Assembly (NCBI RefSeq): GCF_015351765.1
Contig: NZ_JADKQA010000008.1
Span: 1 to 64,000, forward strand
Length of the DNA: 64,000 bases
Direction of reading: 5' to 3'
From: Clostridium vitabionis
GTDB taxonomy: Bacteria > Bacillota > Clostridia > Lachnospirales > Lachnospiraceae
The notes below the pieces were generated by a model. It ran no database searches, was not told the DNA's origin, and worked only from the letters and a program-made list of their open reading frames with translations. Positions 15,392 to 24,602 of the stretch are shown one piece after another (the first letter of the stretch is position 1; every line of letters starts with the position of its first letter). Made by a program: the position numbers and the translations under genes.

Positions 15392-16236
15392 AGTTCTATG
15401 ACATGCGGAATAATATCCGGGTCATGGTTTGCCAGTGATTCAATACAATCCGGGTCAAGGCTCTGTTCCCTGATCCACTGGAGAGACTTCTTCTGAAGCT
15501 GCTTGTCTGCAGCGATACCTGAGGTGATCATTTCCTCCCAGCTTTTTCTCGCATAACCGCCATCAGAAAAAGGCAATACAAATTTTCCTTCTTCATTCCT
15601 GATCTTTACCGCAAACAGTCCATCGGAATGTCCCGGGATGTTGATCAGTTCAATGGATCCGTCCCCAAGAAGGTCATATGACTTGCTTACAGGTCCCTGA
15701 TTGTCATTCCAGTCAAACTCAGTCAGTTTGATTTCATCCCACCACCCTTTGTAATAACGCACCTTGTTGGTGAGCTTATTTGCAAACCTGACTTCATCTG
15801 CTGCAACCATAAACTTCTTTGCACCTTTTACCTGTTTCAGGCCGTTGGCATGATCACAGTCGAGATGAGTAAGGAGGACTGTGTCAATGTCAGAGTCCTT
15901 TATGCCCATTTCTGCAAGCTGTTCATCAATGCACTGTCCTAATCCGATGCGGCCCTGATTCACTTCATATAGAAGAACAGAGCCAAGAGATTTGATCTGC
16001 GCATTCTTATCGAATTCACCGTTCGGACTGATATCACGGGCCCAGCCCGTATCAACAAGGAATTTTCCCTGCGGATGCTCGATCAGATATGAAGATACCG
16101 GAAGCCATATACGTTCTGATCTGTCTCCAAAAATACCTGATGCCTTGATTGCATTGCTGTTGTCTCTGCCAAAAGGAAGATCCGGCGCGACGCATACCTC
16201 TCCGGTGTGGAATACATGAATTTTGATATTTGCCAT
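15388..16236 (-). CDS. Metallo-beta-lactamase fold hydrolase (AHL-lactonase-like)
   Basis: A 282-residue MBL-fold protein with THLDCDHANGL (the HxDxDH zinc motif, residues about 122-132), INIPGHSDG and a later FSDGG. It is most like the N-acyl homoserine lactonase family of cytosolic hydrolases, although family members act on several esters and lactones. It lies in an operon with the SDR gene and downstream of a TetR gene that has been destroyed by an insertion. Confidence 0.85.
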   Translation of the reverse strand: MANIKIHVFHTGEVCVAPDLPFGRDNSNAIKASGIFGDRSERIWLPVSSYLIEHPQGKFLVDTGWARDISPNGEFDKNAQIKSLGSVLLYEVNQGRIGLGQCIDEQLAEMGIKDSDIDTVLLTHLDCDHANGLKQVKGAKKFMVAADEVRFANKLTNKVRYYKGWWDEIKLTEFDWNDNQGPVSKSYDLLGDGSIELINIPGHSDGLFAVKIRNEEGKFVLPFSDGGYARKSWEEMITSGIAADKQLQKKSLQWIREQSLDPDCIESLANHDPDIIPHVIEL

Positions 16237-16345
16237 AATAAAAAGCCCTCCTATTCAATGGTTTCTCGGCTTTTATCACCGTTGCATCCATTTTAGGAGA
16301 GCCTTATTTCAGATAACACTACACAAGTGCTGAAAGTGTTCGGAC

Positions 16346-16593
16346 TTACAATTCAGCCACAAGTGAATTCAGCACCTTGTGCAACAGCGGCTTGATCTCC
16401 TTCGTGTCGCAGGTATCCGGATGTTCCATCCAGTAAGTATAGGCGCTGATAACCGATGAAGCCAGGATTTCAGCAATAGCGTCATAATTGCCAAAACATC
16501 GCTTCTGCGGATATCGTTTTCGAAAATTCATTATGATCGCATCTTTCCATTTCCGTATAAATCTGAGATTGGGTTGCCGCACAAGGAACGCAT
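16346..16593 (-). pseudogene. TetR-family regulator, C-terminal part (split by IS)
   Basis: The minus strand encodes IYAFLVRQPNLRFIRKW, then NYDAIAEILASSVISAYTYW, ending SLVAEL. The reading frame joins precisely to the fragment at 18251-18541 if the insertion and one copy of the 6-bp duplication are removed, giving the continuous core DNWTYIYAFLVRQPN. The intact gene would encode about 180 residues. It lies just upstream of the MBL-SDR operon, which it probably controlled. Confidence 0.85.
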
Positions 16594-18256
16594 AAATAGT
16601 GTCTGCTCAACATTGGGTCCAATTTTAGCAAACTGCAAAGGTATCTGGACGGCTGCCAACCGTACAGTGCAGCCCGGAATTCTGGCGAATTGCTCACGTT
16701 GCATCGTCCATTTCGATGAACTGCGCTGTTTCCGGCCCGTATCCGCAGTCCGCAAAATAAAGCACAAAAAGATTCCCTGTAGGAATTGCGAAGAGGTTGG
16801 TGACATAGACTGATAATGCGATAGATGCCAGTGTTGTTTCAGCCAGTCTGGTCATAATGAGACCAGCGCCGTTACAACGCTTCTCCCTGCTGAAGAAGCG
16901 CTCTACCTCGATCCGGTCAGTGTTGTCTTTATACTCCTCCCGGTTAGCCTTATGATCGGCTGCGGGACGCCCCAGTCTCGGGCCGGAGATGCGGATGCCG
17001 TGCTCTTTACAGTAAGCACGGTTCGCCCTTGTCCTGTAGATCTGGTCAACAAGAACCCGTACCGGATAATGCCCGGTGCGTTCCTTATAACGTTCTACCG
17101 CATCCTGCAGGACAGAGCTCTCATTGTAAGGATCAAACTGGAGCTTCTCCAGGCGGGCGTGGCCCTTTTCGTCAATGCTGACATCATACTTGGCGCCAAA
17201 CTCCACGGGAGACTTGGCTTTGCCGCGCACGATGGGACGGATATACGGCTGGCTGATGCTCACAATCCGGTCATCCACTCTGTGAGTGTTGTTATCAAAC
17301 ATGTACTTCTGCTGTTCGTACAGCTTCTGGACGGTCAGATAGCAGTCAATATACTTCTGTGGCAGGGCATAGCCTTCTGTCATGTATGCCTCCAGATACC
17401 GCAGATCGCGATTCAGGCAGCCAAGCTGCTTACGGATCAGGCTCCGGAGCTTCTTCGTCGGGCGTTTTTTGGCTTTCGCCATGGCAAGATATTCTTTTCT
17501 TGCGCGCCTCCGGTATGTTCTGGGCTTCGTCCATGGATGATACTGGTGATGGAAATAGTCAATCATCTCTTCGAGCTTCTCCCTGGCATCATTGAGAAGC
17601 ACAAAGTCCTGAGGATACTTGATGTTGGACGGAGAACAGGTGGCATCCAGAATGAAAGTCCCCACGTTCTCCCCGTCGGCGGATTTTTCCGGTTTATCGC
17701 CGGCATGTTCCGGCGTGGCAGCGCCTGCAGCAAGGTATTCTTCATTCGCCATCATCAGAAAACGGGAATCCAGCCTGCGGCGAAAATACACGAGAACTGT
17801 CGGCTTGAACGGGCAGGTGTCCGAAAACCGGTCCATACCAATGAAGTACTGGTAATACGGGTTTTGGGCGACTTCCTTAACCAGCCTGCGGTCAGAAAGC
17901 CCCTCACGTTTCTGAATGATCAGAGCACCGAGAGCAACACGCAGAGGAAAGGCCTGCCGTCCTTCGTGTGAGGGAAAGAGAGAAGCGTACACTTTTTCCA
18001 GGCTTGTCCAGTCGATGGCATTTGCAAGCCGGACCCATTCATTGTTTTCATCCAGCGGTGTTCCACAGCTCTGGTTGAAATCAAAAATCGAAATCTGGTG
18101 CTCGGACGGTTTTTTGTACATGGCGGACTGCCTCGGATATATCAATAAGTGCAAAGAAATTAGGAGAAATTGCAAAAATCTTTGCACTTATTATACCGCA
18201 ATCCGCCGTTATTGTCAGTAAATATTGCATTCTACGCTATTGAGCAGACACTAAAT
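16594..18256. mobile_element. Complete insertion sequence with 6-bp target duplication
   Basis: The element spans 16600-18250 (1651 bp) with terminal inverted repeats GTGTCTGCTCAA. TAAATA flanks both ends (16594-16599 and 18251-18256). It carries one transposase gene on the minus strand. It has split a TetR-family gene. Intact ends and a clean duplication suggest a recent insertion. Confidence 0.9.
16694..18121 (-). CDS. DDE transposase, IS5/IS1182-like
   Basis: A 475-residue transposase with an N-terminal DUF772-like domain (ALGALIIQKREGLSDRRLV then YQYFIGM) and a C-terminal DDE region (TFILDATCSPSNIKYP for the first Asp, VRVLVDQIYRTRANR for the second, and IEVERFFSREKR supplying the Glu). 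MYKKPSEH at 18121 is taken as the start; the open frame extends to 18187. The 6-bp target duplication is not the usual 4 bp of IS1182, so the family call is provisional. Confidence 0.88.
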   Translation of the reverse strand: MYKKPSEHQISIFDFNQSCGTPLDENNEWVRLANAIDWTSLEKVYASLFPSHEGRQAFPLRVALGALIIQKREGLSDRRLVKEVAQNPYYQYFIGMDRFSDTCPFKPTVLVYFRRRLDSRFLMMANEEYLAAGAATPEHAGDKPEKSADGENVGTFILDATCSPSNIKYPQDFVLLNDAREKLEEMIDYFHHQYHPWTKPRTYRRRARKEYLAMAKAKKRPTKKLRSLIRKQLGCLNRDLRYLEAYMTEGYALPQKYIDCYLTVQKLYEQQKYMFDNNTHRVDDRIVSISQPYIRPIVRGKAKSPVEFGAKYDVSIDEKGHARLEKLQFDPYNESSVLQDAVERYKERTGHYPVRVLVDQIYRTRANRAYCKEHGIRISGPRLGRPAADHKANREEYKDNTDRIEVERFFSREKRCNGAGLIMTRLAETTLASIALSVYVTNLFAIPTGNLFVLYFADCGYGPETAQFIEMDDAT

Positions 18257-18541
18257 ATATGTCCAGTTATCCTTTATATATCCTTCTATCTCATCCATAA
18301 ACCGGCTGAAATCCATATCTGGCAGATTTCCGGAAGAGACATCTTGAGATACCTTCAGCAGTCCTTTGATCAGATCATTCTCTACCTCACAGCGCACATC
18401 ATCTGTGTTGTCAAAATAAGAATAAAAAGTAGTCCGAGCAACCGGTGTTGCTGCGCATAGCGCTTTTACTGTAATGACTTGAAAATCTTTTTGGGCATAC
18501 ATTTTCATGAATTGGGCTTTGATTGCTTCTTTTGTATCCAT
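18251..18541 (-). pseudogene. TetR-family regulator, N-terminal part (split by IS)
   Basis: Encodes the DNA-binding half: MDTKEAIKAQFMKMYAQK, then FQVITVKALCAATPVARTTF and YSYFDNTDDV. It reads to EGYIKDNWTYI and then stops at the insertion boundary. A truncated DNA-binding protein could still be made but would lack the dimer and ligand domain. Confidence 0.85.
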
Positions 18542-18646
18542 CTCCTAATCTCCGATCTGTCGCCATGATATCTTAATAGCCGCCGATAATTGTAATCCAT
18601 GATTTTATTTCTCTCGCCAAGGGAGGATCAGATGACGAGTCTAACC

Positions 18647-18860
18647 TCATGAGTTTTTGTCGTTCGTGTCACGAGAAGATACACCGCGAGCGCGGCGACA
18701 GATAAAAAGCAGTCCTCGATAATTTTTGATCTCATAAAGGTCTGCTTCCGCATCCAATGTTCTTGGCTCTGACGGAACAGTCAGTGAGAACGGAATGCCA
18801 TGACGATAAATGATCTGGCGGTACAGGGAATTGATGACAACAGAGACAGGAATTCCAAGC
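18647..18860 (-). pseudogene. RelB/DinJ antitoxin fragment
   Basis: The minus strand contains KLGIPVSVVINSLYRQII and YRHGIPFSLTVPSEPRTLDA, the ribbon-helix-helix core of RelB/DinJ antitoxins. The normal N-terminal strand is replaced by unrelated sequence, the C-terminus drifts after TLDA, and no RelE partner follows. It is a broken toxin-antitoxin locus. Confidence 0.6.
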
Positions 18861-19110
18861 TTATGTGCGAGGAAATGACGACCAGGCTCGGCAACCTCAG
18901 CAAGCATCCGACGACCGGCAAGCCGATCCCGTCGCCGTTCATCAATATCAGAATCAACTACATGAATCAGGAGAACCGCCTGTGGGACGAGATCTTCCAG
19001 ATCGTAAAGGAGAACTGCTCCGCTCCTCCCTCAGGGAGTTCGGGTTCGTATCGCCCGCGGTTATGCAAGTGCTCCGATCATGGAGTATCTGCCCAATTTA
19101 ACATATGTTC
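18860..19110 (+). pseudogene. Fused fragments of phage-type genes
   Basis: The plus strand contains LGNLSKHPTTGKPIPSPF, INIRINYMNQENRLWDEI and FQIVKEN, resembling P27-type phage terminase small subunits, followed in another frame by LLRSSLREFGFVSP, which resembles the start of a ParB-like nuclease domain. Neither is complete. The stretch from 18542 to 19119 is therefore a patchwork of prophage and toxin-antitoxin remains. Confidence 0.35.
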
Positions 19111-19119
19111 ATTACATAT

Positions 19120-19419
19120 TTATTTTGCGGTCTTTATTACACCTTCCGGGATGAATTCGATCTTCAATCTCATGCCAAGGCCATGTGCCAGCCGTTTTAC
19201 CATTCCAAGAGAGGGATTTCTGGTTCCATTTTCAATGCGGCTGATATCCGCCTGTGTGATTCCTGTCCTTTCAGACAATTCTTTCTGTGTTAACCCTTCT
19301 TTATTCCGCGCATCAATCATCGCCTGGATAATATCGTATTCCGGCTGGAGGGCCTCATATTCTGCTTTCACATCTGGGTTCTCCAGCGCTTTTCGCTTGT
19401 AATCATTATAGCTGCTCAT
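19120..19419 (-). CDS. HigA-like XRE antitoxin
   Basis: A 99-residue protein with a Cro/C1-type helix-turn-helix (EGLTQKELSERTGITQADIS then RIENGTRNPS, residues about 42-72). It overlaps the toxin gene by ATGA. Toxin-first gene order is typical of HigBA. It should neutralise the toxin and repress the promoter at 19788-19816. Confidence 0.88.
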   Translation of the reverse strand: MSSYNDYKRKALENPDVKAEYEALQPEYDIIQAMIDARNKEGLTQKELSERTGITQADISRIENGTRNPSLGMVKRLAHGLGMRLKIEFIPEGVIKTAK

Positions 19420-19763
19420 CGTCCGAATCTCCTTTCGTAATCCGCTTTGTATTTCCTTGCCAGCTCGATAGCTGCGGGAGGCGTCTTCTGCGTCTTTTTT
19501 ACGAAACCGTTTGTCAGAATCGCTCTCTTTCCTATAAAGAAAAAATATAGAACCCGCGTAATGTCAGAACCTTGTTTCGTTCTTAACTCAAATATTCCAT
19601 CTCCAAGCGGCCCTGAATATGGCAGTCTGAGTGCCGGCCCATTTTGCTCCAAGAGGTCAATTGTTCTGAACACTTTTGCTTTCATTTTGGGTTCTAAGGA
19701 ATCCAGAAACTCTTGCACCGGCGTGCTCCCGTCTTCCGTATCATAAAACTCAATCTCAACCAT
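19416..19763 (-). CDS. HigB-like RelE-superfamily toxin
   Basis: A 115-residue protein of the phage Gp49-like/HigB family: STPVQEFLDSLEPKMKAKVF, then LPYSGPLGDGIFELRTKQGS and ITRVLYFFFIGKRAILTNGF, the usual strand with catalytic-site residues, then KKTQKTPPAAIELARKY. Such toxins cleave mRNA on the ribosome. The gene is intact and paired with its antitoxin. Confidence 0.88.
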   Translation of the reverse strand: MVEIEFYDTEDGSTPVQEFLDSLEPKMKAKVFRTIDLLEQNGPALRLPYSGPLGDGIFELRTKQGSDITRVLYFFFIGKRAILTNGFVKKTQKTPPAAIELARKYKADYERRFGR

Positions 19764-19787
19764 TTCCTTCTATCCTTGTTTTTCTTC

Positions 19788-19816
19788 ATTATATGTCGTA
19801 TAAGACATATTGTCAA
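19788..19816 (-). promoter_or_regulatory. higBA promoter and operator
   Basis: On the minus strand TTGACA (19811-19816), a 17-bp spacer and TATAAT (19788-19793). The spacer is filled by a perfect palindrome ATATGTC-N6-GACATAT (19791-19810), ideally placed for repression by the antitoxin. The remaining 19817-20049 holds no gene; degenerate ATCTAATCACGAGTC-like repeats occur near 19882-19935. Confidence 0.8.
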
Positions 19817-20049
19817 TGGACCATTGCATACGAATAAAAGCAGGCGCCCACCCGAACTGCCTGCTCTTATTTATCCTTTCTGACATCCAATCATGAGTCA
19901 CAACCTATCAAATATCTAATCACGAGTCTCGACCCTATAAAACAGCTCGTTCGATAAGTTCCCCCAGAGAGTTTTTTCTTGGTTGAACCATCCTTTTGTA
20001 AAAAGGTCAGGTGTGCAGGAAAGGCTTAAAATAAGGCTTTTCTCACCCC

Positions 20050-21525
20050 TTAGTCCCTGACCCTTGACATCAATACTACCGTCTCAACGTGCATCCCCAT
20101 CGGGAACATGTCGCAGCAGCGCACCTTTTTCAGCCGGTATCCGCCCTCCCCGGCCAGAATCCGGATATCCCTTGCCAGAGTTGAAGGATTGCAGCTGACA
20201 TAGACAATCCTTTTGGGCGCCATCCGGATCATCGTGTCCAGAAGCGCCCGGTCACAGCCCTTCCGGGGCGGATCGACAACAATGACATCCGCCTTCTCCC
20301 CATGTTCCCGATACTCGCGCGGCAGCACCTCCTCCGCCTTGCCGGCGAAGAATTCCACATTTTCCATGTGATTGAGTTCCGCATTGGCCCGGGCATCGCG
20401 CACGGCGTCGGGCACAATCTCCACCCCGCGGACCTTCCCCGCTTTCCGTGCGAGGAAGAGAGAAATCGTCCCAATCCCGCAGTAGAGATCCCACACCGTC
20501 TCGCCGCCCTTGAGATCCGCGTAGCTGAGCGCGGTGCCATACAATTTCTCCGTCTGCACCGGATTCACCTGGTAGAACGACAATGGGGAAATGCGATAGC
20601 GCACGCCGGCAATGCTGTCCTCGATATATGGCTCGCCCGCGAGCGGTAGGATTTCCTTCCCCATGACGACATTGGTTCTGGCAGTGTTGACACTCAGGGA
20701 AATGCTCTTCATCCCCGGAATCAGCATCAGCCGGCTTACGAGATCCCCGCTGTGCGGGAAGCTTCTGCCGTTGATGACAAGGCATGCCAGGAGTTCCCCG
20801 CTCGAAAAGCCCTTCCGGATCAGCACATGGCGGACAAGCCCTTTTCCGGTCTCTTCGTCGTAGGGTTCTATGCCATACTCCTCCAGGAAATCCAGAATCA
20901 CGCGGAGTATCTTCTGGTTCTCGCGCACGCCGAGCAGGCAGTCGCCACACTCGACAATCCGGTGGCTCCTTGCCGCATAGAAACCGGCAATGATCCGCCC
21001 GTCGCGGCTCTTCCCGATCGGGAATAAGGCCTTGTTGCGATACCGCCAGGGATTGTCCATGCCGAAAATCGGCTTCATCTTGATCTCATCCGCCGGAATG
21101 CCGCCGATACGCGTGAGGGCATTCAGAACTTTCTCCTGCTTCATCCGGAGTTGCTCCCGGTAGTCGAGCATCTGCAGCGTACAGCCACCGCACTCGTGGG
21201 CGGCGGGACACGGTTCCGAAACACGGTGCCGGGATGGAGTGATAATCTTCATGAGCCGGGCATAGCCGTAACTTTTCAGCACCTTCGTCACCCGGACACG
21301 GACGACATCGCCGACAACGGTATCCTTCACAAACCAGACGAAGCCGGTGCGGCGCCCGATCCCGGAACCGTCGTCCGACATATCCTCAATGGTCAGGTTA
21401 AATTCCTCATTCTTCTGTGCGGCTGGCTTCCCGCCACGGCGGGAAGCCGCTGTTTCCCGGGAATCTGCCGCCACCCCGGAAAGCGCTCTCCCCGCGGCGG
21501 CGTTCCCGCTCTCAGTCTTTGCCAT
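20050..21525 (-). CDS. 23S rRNA (uracil-5-)-methyltransferase, RlmCD/RumA family
   Basis: A SAM-dependent RNA m5U methyltransferase of about 491 residues: N-terminal TRAM domain (FNLTIEDMSDDGSGIG), the iron-sulfur cysteines CPAAHECGGC, SAM motif VWDLYCGIGTISLFLARKAG, VVDPPRKGCD and the catalytic region VYVSCNPSTLARD. It modifies uridines in 23S rRNA. The start at 21525 (MAKTESG) is preferred over 21555. It overlaps aroC by 14 bases. The 3' end, HVETVVLMSR, is the presumed integration target for the island to its left. Confidence 0.93.
   Translation of the reverse strand: MAKTESGNAAAGRALSGVAADSRETAASRRGGKPAAQKNEEFNLTIEDMSDDGSGIGRRTGFVWFVKDTVVGDVVRVRVTKVLKSYGYARLMKIITPSRHRVSEPCPAAHECGGCTLQMLDYREQLRMKQEKVLNALTRIGGIPADEIKMKPIFGMDNPWRYRNKALFPIGKSRDGRIIAGFYAARSHRIVECGDCLLGVRENQKILRVILDFLEEYGIEPYDEETGKGLVRHVLIRKGFSSGELLACLVINGRSFPHSGDLVSRLMLIPGMKSISLSVNTARTNVVMGKEILPLAGEPYIEDSIAGVRYRISPLSFYQVNPVQTEKLYGTALSYADLKGGETVWDLYCGIGTISLFLARKAGKVRGVEIVPDAVRDARANAELNHMENVEFFAGKAEEVLPREYREHGEKADVIVVDPPRKGCDRALLDTMIRMAPKRIVYVSCNPSTLARDIRILAGEGGYRLKKVRCCDMFPMGMHVETVVLMSRVRD
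20063..20088. other. Putative attachment core within the methyltransferase 3' end
   Basis: These 26 bases are identical to 7517-7542, where they again encode VETVVLMSR next to non-homologous DNA. Direct repeats of a gene's 3' end flanking mobile cargo are the usual trace of site-specific integration that regenerates the gene. Related 3'-end remnants at 12764 suggest repeated use of the site. Confidence 0.65.
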
Positions 21526-22618
21526 AAAAACTCCTGACTCTGTCGATTCTTGCACTCATCCCGGACAGAAGCATATCTGCAGCAGCGAAAGCCGCCATCA
21601 TCTCAACGACCACAACAGCCCTGGGCACGATCACCGGGTCATGACGGCCGTGGATAGAGAGTTTGGTCTCCTCTCCCTCCCTGGTCACGGTGTCCTGCTC
21701 ACGGGAAATGGACGGTGTCGGCTTTACCGCAACCCGGAAGATCACATCGCTCCCGTCCGTCATGCCGCCGAGCACCCCGCCGGCATGATTGGTCTTCTTC
21801 ACAATCTTCCCCTCCGGGCTGATGCCGAAGGCATCGTTATTCTCCGAACCGAGCACCCCGGCGGCCGCGAAACCGTCGCCGATCTCAAAGCCCTTCACGG
21901 CGCCGATGGAGCAGACCGCCTTGGCCAGGTTGGCGTTAAACTTCTCAAAAACCGGCTCGCCGATCCCCGCCGGCATGCCGGAAATGACGCACTCGATGAC
22001 GCCGCCGGCGGAATCCCGCGCGGAGACGATCTGGGAAAGCCATTTTTCCGCCTCAACGGCGGTCTCCGCATCCGGCATCCACAGGCTGTTGCACTCGCAG
22101 GCTTTGAGATCCCTTTTTTCTGGTTTTACCCGGTAAGGGCCGATCTGGATGGTATAGGCGCGGACGCTGATTCCCAGCGCTGCCAGAATTTTCGCGGCAA
22201 CGGCGCCGGCAGCTACCCGGCAGAGGGTCTCCCTGCCGGAGGAGCGGCCGCCGCCCCGATAATCCCGAAAGCCGTAGCGCATGTCGAAGGTATAGTCCGC
22301 ATGCCCCGGACGGTAGACATCGGCGAGCGCCCCATAATCCTTCGAGTGCTGATCCGCGTTCCGCACCATCATGGAGATCGGCGTTCCGGTCGTCCGCCCT
22401 TCAAAGACACCGGAGAGGATCTCCACCTGATCCGCCTCGTTCCGCTTGGTGGTAAAGCGGCTCTGCCCCGGCTTCCTGCGGTCCATGTATTTCTGGATGT
22501 CCTCCTCCGCAAGCGGGATCCCCGCCGGACATCCGTCCACGACAACGCCAAGGGCGGGTCCGTGCGACTCGCCCCAGGTGGTCATGGTCAGTATTCTGCC
22601 ATATTCTGATCCTGCCAT
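21512..22618 (-). CDS. aroC: Chorismate synthase
   Basis: A 368-residue enzyme starting [20 protein letters not shown], with the basic motif [16 protein letters not shown], the [18 protein letters not shown] motif and the C-terminal [11 protein letters not shown]. It converts EPSP to chorismate with reduced FMN. The long upstream frame to 22768 is translated tandem repeat, not protein. Confidence 0.95.
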   Translation of the reverse strand: MAGSEYGRILTMTTWGESHGPALGVVVDGCPAGIPLAEEDIQKYMDRRKPGQSRFTTKRNEADQVEILSGVFEGRTTGTPISMMVRNADQHSKDYGALADVYRPGHADYTFDMRYGFRDYRGGGRSSGRETLCRVAAGAVAAKILAALGISVRAYTIQIGPYRVKPEKRDLKACECNSLWMPDAETAVEAEKWLSQIVSARDSAGGVIECVISGMPAGIGEPVFEKFNANLAKAVCSIGAVKGFEIGDGFAAAGVLGSENNDAFGISPEGKIVKKTNHAGGVLGGMTDGSDVIFRVAVKPTPSISREQDTVTREGEETKLSIHGRHDPVIVPRAVVVVEMMAAFAAADMLLSGMSARIDRVRSFYGKD

Positions 22619-22650
22619 GTTCTCTGCCTTTCTAACCAGCCAGCCTCCGC

Positions 22651-22731
22651 GATTTCCGCCGTTTTCCCAGCCGGCCCCATGATTTTCCGCCGTTTTCCCA
22701 ACCGGCCTCCGTGATTCTCCGCCGTTTTTAC
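22651..22731. repeat. Short tandem repeat between the lactonase-like gene and aroC
   Basis: A unit of about 30-32 bp beginning GATTTTCCGCCGTTTTCCC is repeated two and a half times at 22651, 22681 and 22713. It overlaps the end of the lactonase-family gene and fills the aroC leader. Confidence 0.7.
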
Positions 22732-23786
22732 CGGATAACCTTCGTGATGACGCAACAGTTCGGCTCATTGACCGGAAGGCTGCGGTGGCACATGACGAGC
22801 AGCCCCTTCTCGTAATTCACCGTAAAGAAGGAAAGGCTGTTGGATGCGTGATTCACGCAGACGATGTGCTTTCCGTCCGGGAAAATGCCCAGATCCTTCG
22901 GATAATCGCCGGCGATGGGCAGACAGCAGAGCTGGGTGAGCAGGCCGGTATCCGGATCACGGTTATAGACGCTGACGGAATTGTCGCCGGCGTTGCTACA
23001 GAACAGGTGCAGGTCGTCCGGGCTCATCCGGATCGAGCAGGACGCCGTCATAGAGCTGGAATTCTTCGGGTCAGTGGCAGGCACAGTCTGGATTTTCTCA
23101 AAAACCGGCTTATTCCCATCCAGATGGTAGGAATACACATCAATAATATGCTTGACCTCATACATCAGATAGAAGAAACGGCCGTCCCGGCTGAACAGGA
23201 ATTTGCTGGGGCCGGATTCCAGGTCGCAGCGGATCGCGTCCACCAGCTGCATGGTTCCCGAGGTGGGATTGAAGGAGTAGATCTTCACCTGGTCGAGGCC
23301 GATGTCGGCCACCAGGGCGAACCTGCCGTCCGGCGTCCGCCCGCCGCAGCTCACATGCGGGCGGAATGTCCGCTCAGCCACGGTGCCCAGGCCGTGGTGA
23401 TAGATTCCGGCGGTGATCTCGCCGACCGTGCCGTCCGGATTCAGCCGGAGGACGGTCTCCTTGCCGTCGTGATAGCCGGAGACAAAGATATATTTATCTT
23501 CCCTGCCCGTCGTCACATGGCAGCCGCGCATGCCCTTGATCTTGACACTGTTCATGCGGTAGAGGCCGCCGTTCGGGAGAATACGGAAAGATACCAGGCC
23601 CTCGTCCGCGATCGAATAGAGATATTTCCCACTGTGCGACACGCAGAGATAGGAGGAATCCTCAACTTCTTCCTCGTTGCGATAGCGGAAGCTCCCGTCC
23701 GCGACGTTCACATCATATATGGTAATTCCCTTCGCCTTTCCGCTGTAGGAATAGGATCCCACATAGGCCATATACATATCTTCCAT
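22728..23786 (-). CDS. Lactonase-family seven-bladed beta-propeller
   Basis: A 352-residue protein with repeated blade motifs (YLCVSHSGKYLYSIAD, SPDDLHLFCSNAGDNSVSVY, FPDGKHIVCVNHASNSLSFF) and the RPHVSCGGRTPDGRFALVAD segment typical of 6-phosphogluconolactonase (YkgB/Pgl) relatives. Such proteins hydrolyse sugar lactones, but many family members are uncharacterised. No pentose-phosphate genes are adjacent. The start has GGAGG 9 bases upstream. Confidence 0.82.
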   Translation of the reverse strand: MEDMYMAYVGSYSYSGKAKGITIYDVNVADGSFRYRNEEEVEDSSYLCVSHSGKYLYSIADEGLVSFRILPNGGLYRMNSVKIKGMRGCHVTTGREDKYIFVSGYHDGKETVLRLNPDGTVGEITAGIYHHGLGTVAERTFRPHVSCGGRTPDGRFALVADIGLDQVKIYSFNPTSGTMQLVDAIRCDLESGPSKFLFSRDGRFFYLMYEVKHIIDVYSYHLDGNKPVFEKIQTVPATDPKNSSSMTASCSIRMSPDDLHLFCSNAGDNSVSVYNRDPDTGLLTQLCCLPIAGDYPKDLGIFPDGKHIVCVNHASNSLSFFTVNYEKGLLVMCHRSLPVNEPNCCVITKVIR

Positions 23787-23934
23787 TGCCCGTTCCTCCT
23801 GTCAACTTCTGGACAAATTTTTTTCTCTATCCAGGGGGATCTGTCCGGAGCCCTCCATGCGCCAAACAGTCCCGCCTGCTATTGATTATAACGAACCGGG
23901 GCACCTGCCGCAAGGCGGATTTTCCCGCATTTAC

Positions 23935-23993
23935 TTGACACCCGATCCAGATATCCTATAATGAATCCGGTGCTCTGTTTAGTGAGAGTAAAC
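23935..23993 (+). promoter_or_regulatory. Promoter and operator of the polyamine-transport operon
   Basis: TTGACA (23935-23940), a 16-bp spacer and TATAAT (23957-23962). An inverted repeat GTTTA-N7-TAAAC lies at 23977-23993, at or just after the expected transcription start, and is a good candidate site for the XRE-cupin regulator encoded next. Confidence 0.75.
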
Positions 23994-24039
23994 TTTAATC
24001 TTAGAGATGGATAATCTTCGGAAGGGGGATGGTTTTCCG

Positions 24040-24573
24040 TTGAATATCGGGGAAAAGATCAGGGAACAGCGGATTCTCCGTGGACTTACCCAGGAAGAGC
24101 TGGCCAGCCGGACGGAACTCTCGAAGGGCTTCATTTCCCAGCTGGAGCGGAACCTGACCTCGCCGTCCATCGCCACCTTGACCGATATTCTCCAGTGCCT
24201 TGGCATGACGCTGGGGGAATTTTTTCAGGATGAGCCGGAGGAACAGGTCGTCTTCCGCGGCACGGACTATTTCGAGAAAAATGACGCGGAGCTTGGCAGT
24301 AAGGTCACCTGGATTATCCCCAATGCCCAGAAGCATGGGATGGAACCGATCCTCCTGCGCCTTGCCCCCGGAGGCTCAACCTGCCCGGATCATCCCCATG
24401 AGGGGGAGGAATTCGGCTATGTTTTCCGGGGGAGTGTCGATATCCATCTGGGCAGCCGGGTATACCGCGCAAAGAAGGGGGAATCCTTCTATTTTGTCAG
24501 CGACAGGCGGCACTATCTCACCAGCCGGCAGGGAGCCGAGATCCTGTGGATCAGCTCTCCGCCAAGCTTCTGA
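24040..24573 (+). CDS. XRE-cupin transcriptional regulator (PuuR-like)
   Basis: An N-terminal helix-turn-helix ([20 protein letters not shown] then [20 protein letters not shown]) is joined to a C-terminal cupin domain ([20 protein letters not shown]). This architecture regulates polyamine uptake and catabolism genes. TTG 24040 gives the canonical N-terminus LNIGEKIRE and has GGAAGGGGGATGG about 10 bases upstream; ATG 24007 is the alternative. It leads the pot operon and is probably a polyamine-sensing repressor. Confidence 0.88.
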   Translation: MNIGEKIREQRILRGLTQEELASRTELSKGFISQLERNLTSPSIATLTDILQCLGMTLGEFFQDEPEEQVVFRGTDYFEKNDAELGSKVTWIIPNAQKHGMEPILLRLAPGGSTCPDHPHEGEEFGYVFRGSVDIHLGSRVYRAKKGESFYFVSDRRHYLTSRQGAEILWISSPPSF

Positions 24574-24602
24574 GACCGCCCAGTTTTACAGGAGGAAAAT
24601 GC

